This document shows positions 23,770 through 32,250 of a stretch of DNA of 64,000 bases, one piece after another. The position numbers and the translations under genes were made by a program. The stretch's first letter is position 1. Each line of letters begins with the position of its first letter. The notes beneath the pieces were generated by a model. That model did no database searches. It had not been told where the DNA came from and worked only from the letters and a program-made list of their open reading frames with translations. This DNA comes from Candidatus Poribacteria bacterium (GTDB taxonomy: Bacteria; Poribacteria; WGA-4E; WGA-3G): NCBI GenBank assembly GCA_026702755.1, contig JAPPBX010000038.1, positions 61,717 through 125,716 of the forward strand. The letters run 5' to 3'.

Positions 23770-25716
23770 TTAACGATAAAAAGAATAAACCGACACACCC
23801 CAGATAAGTCGGATCAGCACCCATGTACCACCGACTACGAATTGCCCGAGAATTAATCCCAAAAAGAGCGGTAACACTCGATGGTACAGACGGATACCAC
23901 CGAACCGCAAGATGAGGTGTTTGATGCCCCAACTCATAAAAACAGAGAACCAGAGCCAACCGAAGGTCAACGTACTACTTGCAACCGCATAGCCAGCCGG
24001 ATGAAATGGAAACATCGGAAAACGCGTGCGGAGCCACCATAGCAACCCTGTAAACAAAAACCCGATACCCATAAATGTAACCGCCGGGATGTTTGTTTCT
24101 GTCGGATAATAGAGCCATGATCGGAGCATGTTATAACCGCCCTTTACCACCCACGGATTCGCACCGGTCTTGTAGGAAACCACCAGATACGCCCAGAATG
24201 AAGCAAGGATACCGAAAAAGACACCGCACATCAGCGCGACGACCATCCGCTTCGCCCGCATATTCGCCACTTCCACAAGTTTAAATGCTTCCAATGTATG
24301 TGGCATCGGATGCGCGCGATAGCCACGATTGAACGCGAAATACAGCGACAGCACCGTTAAACTCTGTGGTGGAATCATACGTGAACCGAGCGAATCGAGA
24401 ATAAATTGCCGCGGGTTTGCCGAAAACATCTCGTGTGTCGGCGGACCAACCTCCGCGCGGACTCGTGTAATGCCTAACGCGAGGAGATAATAGATAGTAA
24501 AGTACAATGCTATCAGCCAAATTGCCATCCCTCCATGGTTTGAAAAAATAAAAAGAAAAAAGACACCACCTATCAACCCTGCCAGCGGCCACCGATAATC
24601 CGTTGAATCTTGCATTTCAGGTGGAAGATACGCACCTCTCTTTCCGGTTAAATTTCTAAACATCCCATAGAAATGCTTACGTCCGCCGTAGAGTCCAAAA
24701 CAGGCGATCCCCAGATACGCGCCTACCGCTTGCGGGCCATCGTACGGAAATCCGGGCAAAGCCTGTAACCCCATCGCACTTCCCAAGACGCGCTCACCTT
24801 TCCAAAAGAAGTAAAAGAACCAAAGCGAAAAGGACATCTCTAACGGCATTAAAAAGGCAAGTCCTACACCGAATGACAGGATATAAACGGGGGTCCAGCC
24901 GATTGCGCTCCACGGTTTTTCAGTGAAATAAATGCCAAGGTCTACCTTTCGGACCGGTATCTCTGGGAAGGTTGGAAAGAACGCGTGGATGCCGTTAATC
25001 AGTTCAATGCTCGCTGCAATCGCGAAGCCTGCCCACAGCATCTTGTTTTTAAAGAGCCGTCCGTCTGAGTGCGTCATCTCTATCGGCAAACGGACGATCG
25101 GATAGGTGAGCCGTTCCCTTTCGATCCACTGCTTCCGAAGCAATAGGTCAATGCATATCATCACCCATATCAGCACGGACAGAAAGATCGTCCACCATAA
25201 AACCGGTTCCCACCAAGCCGCCAGATACCGCGTCGAGTAAAAAGAGGCTTCCCCGTCGTAAAAATCTTGTAAGACGGACAAATCGCTAAGTGTCATCCAG
25301 TTTGGCAGATACCGCCAGAAGAGTTGTTGCCATTCGTTTTCAAGGGTGGCAAACCAGAAGCCGTTTGGAATCACAGGCACAAGGGTCTGCATCATATCGT
25401 GTCCCGCGATCGCCGAAGAGATTGAGAGAATGACGTAGATGGTGAGCAATTCTCCCTGTCGGATCGCGAAGCGCGGCAGCAGCCGTTTGACCAGAAAATT
25501 TAGGCAGGTCAGCACCACCAGCGTCACCACTACGTTGTAAATTAGCGACATCGTTGTCGGCAGTGTACTCCGGTAACGCAGATGGTTTGCCATGATAAAA
25601 TAGGTGTTCGGTGGAATAAGAATGATGCCGATCAGAATAGCACGAACAGTAACACCCGGGTGCCCAGGCTGCGGTGTTTCTTGAGGATTGGATGAATGTT
25701 TTGGTGTGCGCGCCAT
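23770..25716 (-). CDS. DUF6785/DUF6784-like polytopic membrane protein (tandem paralog)
   Basis: A 648-aa protein nearly identical in plan and exactly the same length as the gene at 21707. Differences are scattered conservative substitutions, consistent with a recent tandem duplication with both copies under constraint. It has the same signature blocks (AIAGHDMMQ, FTEKPWSAIG, RVRAEVGPPTHEM, YRAHPMPHTLEAFK). The 116-bp spacer between the two copies carries no gene. The first ~20 residues (SNPQETPQPGHPG) are soluble and begin at an ATG shared by both paralogs. Confidence 0.8.
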   Translation of the reverse strand: MARTPKHSSNPQETPQPGHPGVTVRAILIGIILIPPNTYFIMANHLRYRSTLPTTMSLIYNVVVTLVVLTCLNFLVKRLLPRFAIRQGELLTIYVILSISSAIAGHDMMQTLVPVIPNGFWFATLENEWQQLFWRYLPNWMTLSDLSVLQDFYDGEASFYSTRYLAAWWEPVLWWTIFLSVLIWVMICIDLLLRKQWIERERLTYPIVRLPIEMTHSDGRLFKNKMLWAGFAIAASIELINGIHAFFPTFPEIPVRKVDLGIYFTEKPWSAIGWTPVYILSFGVGLAFLMPLEMSFSLWFFYFFWKGERVLGSAMGLQALPGFPYDGPQAVGAYLGIACFGLYGGRKHFYGMFRNLTGKRGAYLPPEMQDSTDYRWPLAGLIGGVFFLFIFSNHGGMAIWLIALYFTIYYLLALGITRVRAEVGPPTHEMFSANPRQFILDSLGSRMIPPQSLTVLSLYFAFNRGYRAHPMPHTLEAFKLVEVANMRAKRMVVALMCGVFFGILASFWAYLVVSYKTGANPWVVKGGYNMLRSWLYYPTETNIPAVTFMGIGFLFTGLLWWLRTRFPMFPFHPAGYAVASSTLTFGWLWFSVFMSWGIKHLILRFGGIRLYHRVLPLFLGLILGQFVVGGTWVLIRLIWGVSVYSFYR

Positions 25717-25862
25717 ACCTTTAATTAACGTGTATTGGGGTTTTTAGAATTTAATTTAAAATCGAAGAAAAGAGAGGTACTACCGGAGGATTTTCGGCGG
25801 AACTCGCCTGCCGAGACTGGTTATATCTTATCACATTTTTGGGAGCAAAATCAACCCTTCTT

Positions 25863-25896
25863 TCAGTAAAACGCATAGGTCAGTAAAACGCATAGG
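25863..25896. repeat. 17-bp tandem duplication
   Basis: The 17-base unit tcagtaaaacgcatagg is repeated twice head to tail in the spacer just after the ABC-2 permease gene. The significance is unknown; it is probably a replication slippage product. Confidence 0.6.
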
Positions 25897-25902
25897 TCTA
25901 TG

Positions 25903-26652
25903 TTAGGGATACATCTGTTTAAGCAGAACGGGGAAAAGCAGTGAGAATAGCAGACAGAACAGTCCGATATTCCATATCCACAGGTGCGTTGGATCTGCAC
26001 TGAGGATTGATAGCAAGGCACATAGAGGACTCATTGCAGCTAACATCGGAATTGTGTCGAATGGCGGAAACGGAACGAGTGGAAGAAAGGTGATGAAGAG
26101 GACAAACCCATAACTTATACTCTTTGCACGGAGCGGAGGATTCCATACGCCAAAACCGATACCGATGAAGGCGAAAAAGAGACAACTTACCAGTAGCACC
26201 GCGCCGCATTTCACCAATTGCGACACTGCCAAACCACCTATGTAACTTGAGAGTGCCAGTAGCGGAATCGTCAACCAAATTCCCCATACCGCCCAAATGA
26301 CAACAGCACTCAGCTTACCTGCCAAGATTTTCCAGTTTGCCAACGGTGTTAGGGCAAGCAGGGATCCGTTTCCGCCACCCTCATGTAGGCGTGCTTTGTA
26401 AGTATATTCTGTATGCCAAACTTCGATTGCGTGTCTCGGCACCCAAAATTGGATAACGAAAAGGGCAATGATGAAAAGCGTATACGTCTGTTTTCCAACA
26501 TCAACTGCAATTCCTGTCCGGCGATGTGCATAGAATTCAACTGTCGCTACAAATAATAGTAGTGCGAGAATGCATAGCACCAGAAACTGGATACGCCGAT
26601 ATTTGACGGAATTGCTATAACAACGCAGCTCTTTGAGAATGATGGTTAGCAT
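25903..26652 (-). CDS. ABC-2-type transporter permease subunit
   Basis: A 249-aa membrane protein with six hydrophobic segments and the ABC-2 layout. A short cytoplasmic start (MLTIILKELRCYSNSVKYRR) is followed by helix 1, a soluble loop with YTYKARLHEGGGNGSLLALTPLANWKILAGKL (a typical ABC-2 coupling region), and helices 3-6. It should pair with an ATP-binding protein, but none is encoded next to it. The TnpB element begins within about 150 bases upstream, so a partner gene may have been separated or lies elsewhere. The substrate is unknown. Confidence 0.75.
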   Translation of the reverse strand: MLTIILKELRCYSNSVKYRRIQFLVLCILALLLFVATVEFYAHRRTGIAVDVGKQTYTLFIIALFVIQFWVPRHAIEVWHTEYTYKARLHEGGGNGSLLALTPLANWKILAGKLSAVVIWAVWGIWLTIPLLALSSYIGGLAVSQLVKCGAVLLVSCLFFAFIGIGFGVWNPPLRAKSISYGFVLFITFLPLVPFPPFDTIPMLAAMSPLCALLSILSADPTHLWIWNIGLFCLLFSLLFPVLLKQMYP

Positions 26653-26841
26653 AATGTTACGGACACAACCTCCGCCAGTTTCCTGTCTTTCTCTCGTAAG
26701 TGTGATCTCGCTTTGTTGGAAACCGATGATGCTTAAGGGTTTTTCATTGACACATTTTTGTGAAACTGTTATCAGAACCTCCGAGACTAAAACCTCGCTC
26801 TTTAGAGCGGGGATACAGTCTCGCTTTCGTAAATTAGACCA

Positions 26842-26941
26842 AGGCGTTTTTTACTTGATAAACGCCTAAAAATGTAGTATACTTAGCATATCAGGTTGGG
26901 AACCAACAAGTCAAGCGTTACCTCTCGGTAACGTGTTGGTT
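26842..26941 (+). promoter_or_regulatory. tnpB promoter and structured leader
   Basis: The promoter is TTGATA (26855-26860), 17-bp spacer, TATACT (26878-26883). An 8-bp hairpin (AGGCGTTT 26842-26849 / AAACGCCT 26860-26867) overlaps the -35 region. Just downstream a compound hairpin pairs 26901-26908 with 26934-26941, with an inner stem 26916-26922/26927-26933. These probably limit tnpB expression. Confidence 0.6.
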
Positions 26942-26985
26942 TCCTCTCACTTGACCGGAGATAAAAGCCTGATCTGTGATAATCG

Positions 26986-28197
26986 ATGCGAAACACGACC
27001 CATAAACTCTTTCACGATAAATCCTTGAACCATCTCCATAACGACTTGAATATCATAGGCGTTGTAAGGAATCACTTCATTGCGCTTTCTATGCGATATT
27101 ACCGCCGCTATGGTAAGGGGCTTTCGTATGCGAAAATGTCTAAGCATTTGACGAAACTCAAAAGGTTAGCGAAGTATGCACATTGGCATATTCCGTACTC
27201 GTGGTCTCTGCAAAACATGCTCAAGCGTCTATCCGAGTCGTTTAGAGAAATGCGGACGCTTGGGAGAGGTCACCCACAGTTCAAGTCGTGTAAGAAACAC
27301 AAAGGGATGACGTTCTCTGGCGAACGGGTTAAGATTGAAAAGATACTTGACAAACAGAAAAACACGAGAAACCATCCAACCTATAAAATCCGGCTGAATG
27401 GGCGTTGGTATCGTTTCGCACTGCATCGTCGGATACAAGGTGCTATCACTCAAGTTCATGTTACAAGAGACGCGCTCGAAGACGTGTATATCACGCTCAC
27501 TGAAGACTATAGTGAAGTCAAGATAGAACCCAAGACAGGTAAGGCTGAAGGGTTTGATATGGGTATCAAAGACTTCCTGACTACCAGTGATGGTCATAGA
27601 TATACCTCTCCTATGTTCTACACACAAAATGCTGATAAGTTGGCAGAAGCACAACAAGCATACTCCAGTAAACTGAAAGGTTCTAACAACCAAGAACGCT
27701 GTCGGAAAGATATCGCGCGTATCCATAAGAAAACTGCGAATCAAAGAACGGATCACCACTGGAAGCTGGCGATAGACCTCTGCCGTGATTTTGATATAAT
27801 GTTCTTTGAAGACCTGAACCTTGAAGGTATGAAACGTTTGTGGGGCAAACAGATTTCTGACCTCGGCTTCGGTGAGTTCATGCGGAAACTCAAATGGCAG
27901 GCGAAGAAGCGGATACGTGCTGTCCTGAAAATCGGTAAATGGAGTCCTTCTACAAAGTGCTGTTGTGTTTGTGGTCATAAAAATGAAACCCTAACGCTCG
28001 CGGATCGACACTGGACGTGTCCAAGTTGTCATACACACCTTGACCGAGACCAGAACGCTGCGATCAACATTCTTAAGGAAGGGGTAGCTTCCTTTGGGTT
28101 AGGAGTCGTAAGCCCTATTGTTTTGGATAACAAAATCGTAGGCTGCTCCGTTGAAGCGAGTAGTCCGCTTCTGCATTCCACAAATGCTTTCGCATAA
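26986..28197 (+). CDS. tnpB: TnpB (IS605 OrfB) RNA-guided nuclease
   Basis: A 403-aa protein with the intact RuvC-like catalytic set: D191 in FDMGIKDF, E275 in MFFEDLNLEGM, and the DRDQNAA motif (D353/D355). A four-cysteine zinc finger (C326-x2-C329, C345-x2-C348) lies between the second and third. The N-terminal helical/OB-like part (residues 1-185) is complete. TnpB uses an omega RNA to cut target DNA and helps keep the element at its donor site. It appears functional at the sequence level. The element has no tnpA, so it depends on another copy for mobility. Confidence 0.9.
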   Translation: MRNTTHKLFHDKSLNHLHNDLNIIGVVRNHFIALSMRYYRRYGKGLSYAKMSKHLTKLKRLAKYAHWHIPYSWSLQNMLKRLSESFREMRTLGRGHPQFKSCKKHKGMTFSGERVKIEKILDKQKNTRNHPTYKIRLNGRWYRFALHRRIQGAITQVHVTRDALEDVYITLTEDYSEVKIEPKTGKAEGFDMGIKDFLTTSDGHRYTSPMFYTQNADKLAEAQQAYSSKLKGSNNQERCRKDIARIHKKTANQRTDHHWKLAIDLCRDFDIMFFEDLNLEGMKRLWGKQISDLGFGEFMRKLKWQAKKRIRAVLKIGKWSPSTKCCCVCGHKNETLTLADRHWTCPSCHTHLDRDQNAAINILKEGVASFGLGVVSPIVLDNKIVGCSVEASSPLLHSTNAFA

Positions 28198-28260
28198 TGT
28201 TTGCGGAAGCCTCGCCCTTTAGGGCGGGGTCTATCACCTTCAGTGTAAGCGAGACACATA

Positions 28261-28405
28261 AGATACCGAGACTCTAAGCTCGCACGCCGCTGGCGAGGTT
28301 TCTATGGGGAAATCCGCAGAAATTCGCAGAAACACTCAAGCAAAACGCCTCGCCAGCGAAGGAAGCTGCGTAAGTTCTGCTTCAGGGCAAACAAGATACC
28401 GAGAC
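28261..28405. repeat. Dispersed hairpin-type repeat module
   Basis: A 12-base direct repeat (agataccgagac) occurs at 28261-28272 and 28394-28405. A perfect 11-bp inverted repeat lies between them (CGCTGGCGAGG 28288-28298, CCTCGCCAGCG 28348-28358). The module includes gcagaaacactcaagcaaaa (28326-28345), which recurs with one change at 30991-31010. It may be a degenerated IS605-type end or MITE. Confidence 0.6.
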
Positions 28406-28449
28406 CCTCTAAGGGCAAAATGTTTTATAGCTCACTCAGGAGGCTTTCC

Positions 28450-29640
28450 ATGTCCAAACTCAATATTGCTTTGGTTGGTGCCGGGCGGCGTGGCGGTGGC
28501 GCGCATCTGCCTGTTATTGCGAAACTCAAAGATATTTACAACCTCGTCGCGGTTTGTGATATAGACGAGGAAGCAGCAACGCGCTACGCCAAAGAATACG
28601 GGGCAACGCCGTACACGAATGTCCGAGATCTCGTCGCTCATGAAGATCTTGATGTCGTTGATATTACTGTGCCGGGGGTTGCACATCATGCCGTTGCGTG
28701 CTTTATGGCTGATGCCGGCGTTCATATTCTCTGTGAAACTCCTATCGCCGTCACGCTTCCCACAAGCGACCTAATGATTGAACGTGCCAAAGCGAATGAT
28801 GTCAAACTTGAGATCGCCGAAAACTATTACCGTGCACCGCGGGAACGGTTTTTGTCAAAGGTTATTGAAGCAGACGTTATCGGCGAAGTCGCTCGAATTT
28901 ACCGCATCTTTTATGAGGGCGGTTATCATGGAATGAGCATGCTCCGCCTTCGTGCTGGTGGTGAACCGACATCTGCACTCGGTATTACACAAACGACACC
29001 TGTGATTCCCATTATTGACCGGATGAAGCGGCATCATACCAGCGAAAGGTGGAGTCTCGGTTTCATTGAATTCGACAACAATGCGACGGCTCTCATGGTC
29101 TACTCCAACGTCATACATGCCCGATCTTTGGGACGCGGACAAACCGGTATCTCACAGATTGACGGTAGTAAAGGCACTATTGTCGGTGAAGATATTTACG
29201 TGACACCTGCAGACGAACTCGAATCTGGTGCGAAAGGTGTCGCTTACCGCCCCAAACGTACCACGATTGATGTTGATGGTGTTGACGTTATTGAGAATAT
29301 CTCGTTAGAACTTCCAGATCAGACCGTCACATGGGAGAACCCGCTCAAGAACTATCCACTCTCCGAAGGGCAGATTGCGGTGGCTGATGAACTGATCAGT
29401 ATCTCCACGGCTGTGCTTAAGGATACAGAACCCGAATACGGGGCAGCACTCGCTCGGCAGGACCAGGAGATGAACATCGCAATGAGTGAATCTGGCAATC
29501 GCAGCAAGGAGACCATTACGTTCCCGCTGACTGCGTTGACTGAAACAGAGCGTAGCACCCACGAGAGTTATCAGCAACAGCACGGGCATCCGATTGAGGA
29601 CATTGAAGCCGGGATTGATACGTTCTTCCCACGCCGCTAA
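28450..29640 (+). CDS. Gfo/Idh/MocA-family oxidoreductase
   Basis: A 396-aa protein from ATG 28450, with AGGAGG upstream; the ATG 30 bases earlier lacks one. The Rossmann motif is VGAGRRGGGAHLP, followed by VAVCDIDEEAA. The usual Glu-Lys-Pro motif of the family is CETPIAVT, so the catalytic Lys is Thr. The C-terminal alpha/beta domain (about residues 130-360) has AENYYRAP and LRLRAGGEPTSALG. NAD(P)-dependent sugar or inositol dehydrogenases belong here; the substrate is unknown, and the altered motif makes catalysis uncertain. The gene lies directly after the repeat module and TnpB element. Confidence 0.85.
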   Translation: MSKLNIALVGAGRRGGGAHLPVIAKLKDIYNLVAVCDIDEEAATRYAKEYGATPYTNVRDLVAHEDLDVVDITVPGVAHHAVACFMADAGVHILCETPIAVTLPTSDLMIERAKANDVKLEIAENYYRAPRERFLSKVIEADVIGEVARIYRIFYEGGYHGMSMLRLRAGGEPTSALGITQTTPVIPIIDRMKRHHTSERWSLGFIEFDNNATALMVYSNVIHARSLGRGQTGISQIDGSKGTIVGEDIYVTPADELESGAKGVAYRPKRTTIDVDGVDVIENISLELPDQTVTWENPLKNYPLSEGQIAVADELISISTAVLKDTEPEYGAALARQDQEMNIAMSESGNRSKETITFPLTALTETERSTHESYQQQHGHPIEDIEAGIDTFFPRR

Positions 29641-29849
29641 TATCATAGCATGTTGTGTGAGAGAATTCAAATGTTTTCGCCGAATAGTGAGAATAGGATG
29701 TGTAAATATTTTGGAAGCGATTCGTCCGTTGATTCGGCTTATCAAATATATCAAAGCCTCTCGAATAGGGAGAAGGATTTTCTGCTCCTATGAAACCTTT
29801 ACGATCGCGTCTCAGACCGCATCGCGACTGATTTTTCTGTTCATTTGAA

Positions 29850-30026
29850 CTAACCGAGAATTCTTCTCCTTTCTTCTCCTAAATCGTCTTTTCTGTGCCG
29901 AGTTGATTGCTGAAAAGCATCGTCGAGGCCGATAGAGATATTGCTTGGGAAGACTTTTCTGAATGTCTCGCCGCGGGATTGTGTGAACCATTTTTTGTCC
30001 TTTTTTGAAGTTTTCAGCGTTTTCAT
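29850..30026 (-). CDS. Possible small basic protein
   Basis: A 58-codon frame on the minus strand (MKTLKTSKKDKKWFTQSRGE to RRRILG). It has a strong Shine-Dalgarno (TAAGGAG, seven bases before the ATG). It is rich in Lys, Arg and Asp and has no membrane segment. I recognise no family. It is too short for a confident call and may be chance, but the ribosome site is better than that of many real genes here. Confidence 0.35.
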   Translation of the reverse strand: MKTLKTSKKDKKWFTQSRGETFRKVFPSNISIGLDDAFQQSTRHRKDDLGEERRRILG

Positions 30027-30329
30027 TTTTTATCTCCTTAGATGTTCTGAAGTGTTGGGCACAACACCTATAGAAGTTTATTTTCGATGAGAAGTGTTTG
30101 AAGAATCGTATTGGGTTCTGCAGCGGTGGTCTGCTGTGTGCTAACGTTTCAAATACATTATGTGTATATTATAGTATATATATCAACATTTGTAAAGTTA
30201 AAATAAATTTAGTTATTACGTTGGGTTTTTTGGGTTTCAATGCGTTTTCTGGTTTTATGGGTGTTTTTCTATTCCGTTCAAACTAATCTGAATGTCAAAA
30301 TATTTACACACCCCTTTTCTGAAATCTAT

Positions 30330-30358
30330 TTGCTTTACCATCAAAAATATAGTATAAT
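30330..30358 (+). promoter_or_regulatory. Sigma70-like promoter of the 30405 gene
   Basis: TTGCTT, 17-bp spacer, exact TATAAT. Transcription would start near 30365, 40 bases before the chosen ATG. This argues against the upstream ATG at 30240. Confidence 0.65.
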
Positions 30359-30404
30359 TGGCATAAGTGGTAAAAAACGAAGCATAATACCTACCGATCC
30401 TCGT

Positions 30405-30830
30405 ATGCAACTTGAAATCATAGAAATCTACGATTACTACGACCAGCCTATCCTTTTTGCATGTAAAAATGCTGCAGGTCATCTTCACCTTGTCGTTGCT
30501 GCGGATGAAAATGATCAACACGAAACTTGGCTTTACGTCAGAGTTTCTGCTGAACGCCTCAACCTCATCCGATCTGGTACTATTGACCTTCACGATGCAT
30601 TCGCTGATTCTGAAAATGGACATTTACTTCAAGTGAAGTTTGCTTATGACAACCCGACCTCGCCCCAGATTCGACACCTTGAATCAAATCAGATCTCCGA
30701 AGATATGCTTCCAACTCCGGGTGAATGTCTTGATCTTGAAACCGAAACGTCCCCAATGCTTAGCAAAACTGAACCAACGCCAAAGAGCAACCTAACCTTG
30801 GAACTACATGAGCACGGTTTAAAAAGTTAG
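30405..30830 (+). CDS. Hypothetical protein (DUF6575-like)
   Basis: A 141-aa soluble protein. The start is placed at ATG 30405 because the promoter lies at 30330-30358; the longer frame from 30240 would begin before it. Features are EIYDYYDQPILFACKNAAGHLHLVVAADE, then WLYVRVSAERLNLIRSGTIDLHDAF, then a Ser/Thr/Pro/Glu-rich tail. This matches my memory of DUF6575 proteins, which often sit near toxin-antitoxin or mobile genes; the assignment is tentative. Function unknown. Confidence 0.6.
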   Translation: MQLEIIEIYDYYDQPILFACKNAAGHLHLVVAADENDQHETWLYVRVSAERLNLIRSGTIDLHDAFADSENGHLLQVKFAYDNPTSPQIRHLESNQISEDMLPTPGECLDLETETSPMLSKTEPTPKSNLTLELHEHGLKS

Positions 30831-31110
30831 CAAGCCGCACCCGCCAACACATTTCAGCTGCCACTCCGAATCAGAACCGATACAAACACGTCCCCTTTAT
30901 AGGTTTGATGGATCTGTCAAAAATGCTGCTATAAACATGCCGCCCCTACGGGGCTATATTTTTCTCGACACCGTGTTCTACATAGATACTGCAGAAACAC
31001 CCAAGCAAAAACCCCCTACGGGGCTTGAGTCTCGGTATTCCATCCTGCAAATTCTGTAATTCTGATTTAGACCGCGAAAAACAACTGACCCCCGACATCT
31101 AAAAAATTAA
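30831..31110. repeat. Repeat-rich spacer with GC hairpins
   Basis: Two short GCCCC-TAC-GGGGC-type hairpins (about 30940-30956 and 31011-31024) are followed by AT-rich sequence; the first is a plausible terminator for the 30405 gene. Bases 30991-31010 repeat the 28326-28345 sequence with one change. Bases 31023-31038 are an inverted copy of the ataccgagactc motif found at 28264. No gene is visible. Confidence 0.55.
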
Positions 31111-31139
31111 TTGCCAACACGTCGATTTTATGCTATACT
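31111..31139 (+). promoter_or_regulatory. Promoter of the tatA operon
   Basis: TTGCCA, 17-bp spacer, TATACT. The start of transcription would be near 31146, and a strong AAAGGAGGG ribosome site precedes the ATG at 31187. Confidence 0.7.
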
Positions 31140-31186
31140 TTAGATAGCAGTAAATTGCGACATCTCATCAAAGGAGGGATAAAGAC

Positions 31187-31408
31187 ATGGGCGGAATCGG
31201 CGGAATAGAGATATTTATAATCCTTATGGTTGCACTTGTCATTTTTGGACCGAAAAAGTTGCCGGAAATGGGACGTTCGCTTGGAAAGGCTATCCGAGAA
31301 TTTAAGAATGTTGGTAACGATCTTCAGGATGAACTGACGAAAGCAGCAGATGAAATAGACAAGGAAAAAGATCCAAATATCAAGCCTCCGAACCCCTCTT
31401 CATCATAA
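31187..31408 (+). CDS. tatA: Twin-arginine translocase subunit TatA/TatE
   Basis: A 73-aa protein with one N-terminal membrane helix (IEIFIILMVALVIFG), the FGPKKLPEMGRSLG hinge and amphipathic helix, and an acidic and charged tail. This is the standard TatA layout; TatB would be longer and less hydrophobic at its hinge. TatA oligomerises to let folded proteins across the cytoplasmic membrane. No tatB is present, which fits the minimal TatAC arrangement. The Tat signal of the 51704 gene product is a likely client. Confidence 0.93.
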   Translation: MGGIGGIEIFIILMVALVIFGPKKLPEMGRSLGKAIREFKNVGNDLQDELTKAADEIDKEKDPNIKPPNPSSS

Positions 31409-31428
31409 ATCTCGCGGCGGGACGCACT

Positions 31429-32250
31429 ATGGAATCTAACGATGTAGCAATGACCTTCTGGGAACATCTTGAGGAGCTTCGGCGCCGAATCATTATCTCA
31501 GCTATCGCGATCGCCGTTTTTACGGTGTTGTGTCTATCGTTTAGCAGACCGATTGAGAAGGTTATTATGTTCCCGTTGGAAACCTCGATGAACACACTGA
31601 TTGCGAACGCTATTGATGCTACAGCTGGTTCCGGGGGGTCAATGTTAGGTTTCTTCGCCATCGCTTTGCGTGCTGGAACTTCCAATGTCGATGCTGAGCT
31701 CATGAAAGTCGGTCCCTTAGAAGGTGTTATGGCATACCTGAAATTAGGGATTACTACCGGTATTTTGCTGGCACTGCCGATAATCATTTATCACATTTGG
31801 GCTTTTGTTTTTCCGGCGTTGAATAGACAAGAGCAACGGTTTGCAGTGCCACTGTTTTTAATCATTGTCATATTTTTCATCTTCGGTGCTGCTTTCGCCT
31901 ACTTTATTGTTACACCGGTGGTACTACAGTTCTCCGCACAACTTTTTCCAGAAATGCCGAATAGATGGGATTTAGAAAAATATATAAGCTTCATAACACG
32001 GTTAATCTTAGGTTTTGGTATCGCGTTTGAGTTACCAATAGTGATGGCATTTCTGTCCCGGATCGGTGTGATTGACGCACGGGGCTTCCGTGAAAAACAG
32101 AACTATGCGTTGTTGGGCATCTGTGTGATGTCAGCCCTATTGACACCTGCAGATCCGTGGTCAATGTTGTTGATGGCAATACCACTTTTTCTTTTATATC
32201 AACTCGGTATTTTCTTCGCTTACCTCGTCGAAAAGGAGTCTGAAATATAA
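31429..32250 (+). CDS. tatC: Twin-arginine translocase subunit TatC
   Basis: A 273-aa, six-helix protein starting with FWEHLEELRRRIIISAIAIAVF, the substrate-recognition N-terminus. The FAYFIVTPVVLQF and FGIAFELPIVMAFLSRIG helices and the LTPADPWSMLLMAIPLFLLYQLG C-terminal helices are as expected. A relatively long first periplasmic loop (about residues 55-105, including a glycine-rich part) distinguishes it. TatC binds the RR signal. The stop codon overlaps the next start by one base. Confidence 0.93.
   Translation: MESNDVAMTFWEHLEELRRRIIISAIAIAVFTVLCLSFSRPIEKVIMFPLETSMNTLIANAIDATAGSGGSMLGFFAIALRAGTSNVDAELMKVGPLEGVMAYLKLGITTGILLALPIIIYHIWAFVFPALNRQEQRFAVPLFLIIVIFFIFGAAFAYFIVTPVVLQFSAQLFPEMPNRWDLEKYISFITRLILGFGIAFELPIVMAFLSRIGVIDARGFREKQNYALLGICVMSALLTPADPWSMLLMAIPLFLLYQLGIFFAYLVEKESEI

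Larger units (their letters stand above)
26782..28260 (+). mobile_element. IS200/IS605-family element with tnpB only (IS1341-like); ends approximate
   Basis: The element carries tnpB but no tnpA. Near both ends lies the same hairpin: CCTCGCTC-TTTA-GAGCGGGG at 26793-26812 and CCTCGCCC-TTTA-GGGCGGGG at 28210-28229, with a compensatory base-pair change. The left copy is enclosed by a second stem (CGAGACT 26782-26788 with AGTCTCG 26817-26823). The right hairpin lies just after tnpB, where omega RNA is encoded in characterised elements. Exact cleavage sites cannot be fixed from sequence alone. Confidence 0.8.

Noticed and set aside
29594..29848. Plus-strand 84-aa ORF after the oxidoreductase gene
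   Set aside because: Starts inside the oxidoreductase gene; composition is not protein-like and no ribosome site is seen.
30240..30404. N-terminal extension of the 30405 gene
   Set aside because: It would start upstream of the only good promoter and has no Shine-Dalgarno; the composition is not like the rest of the protein.
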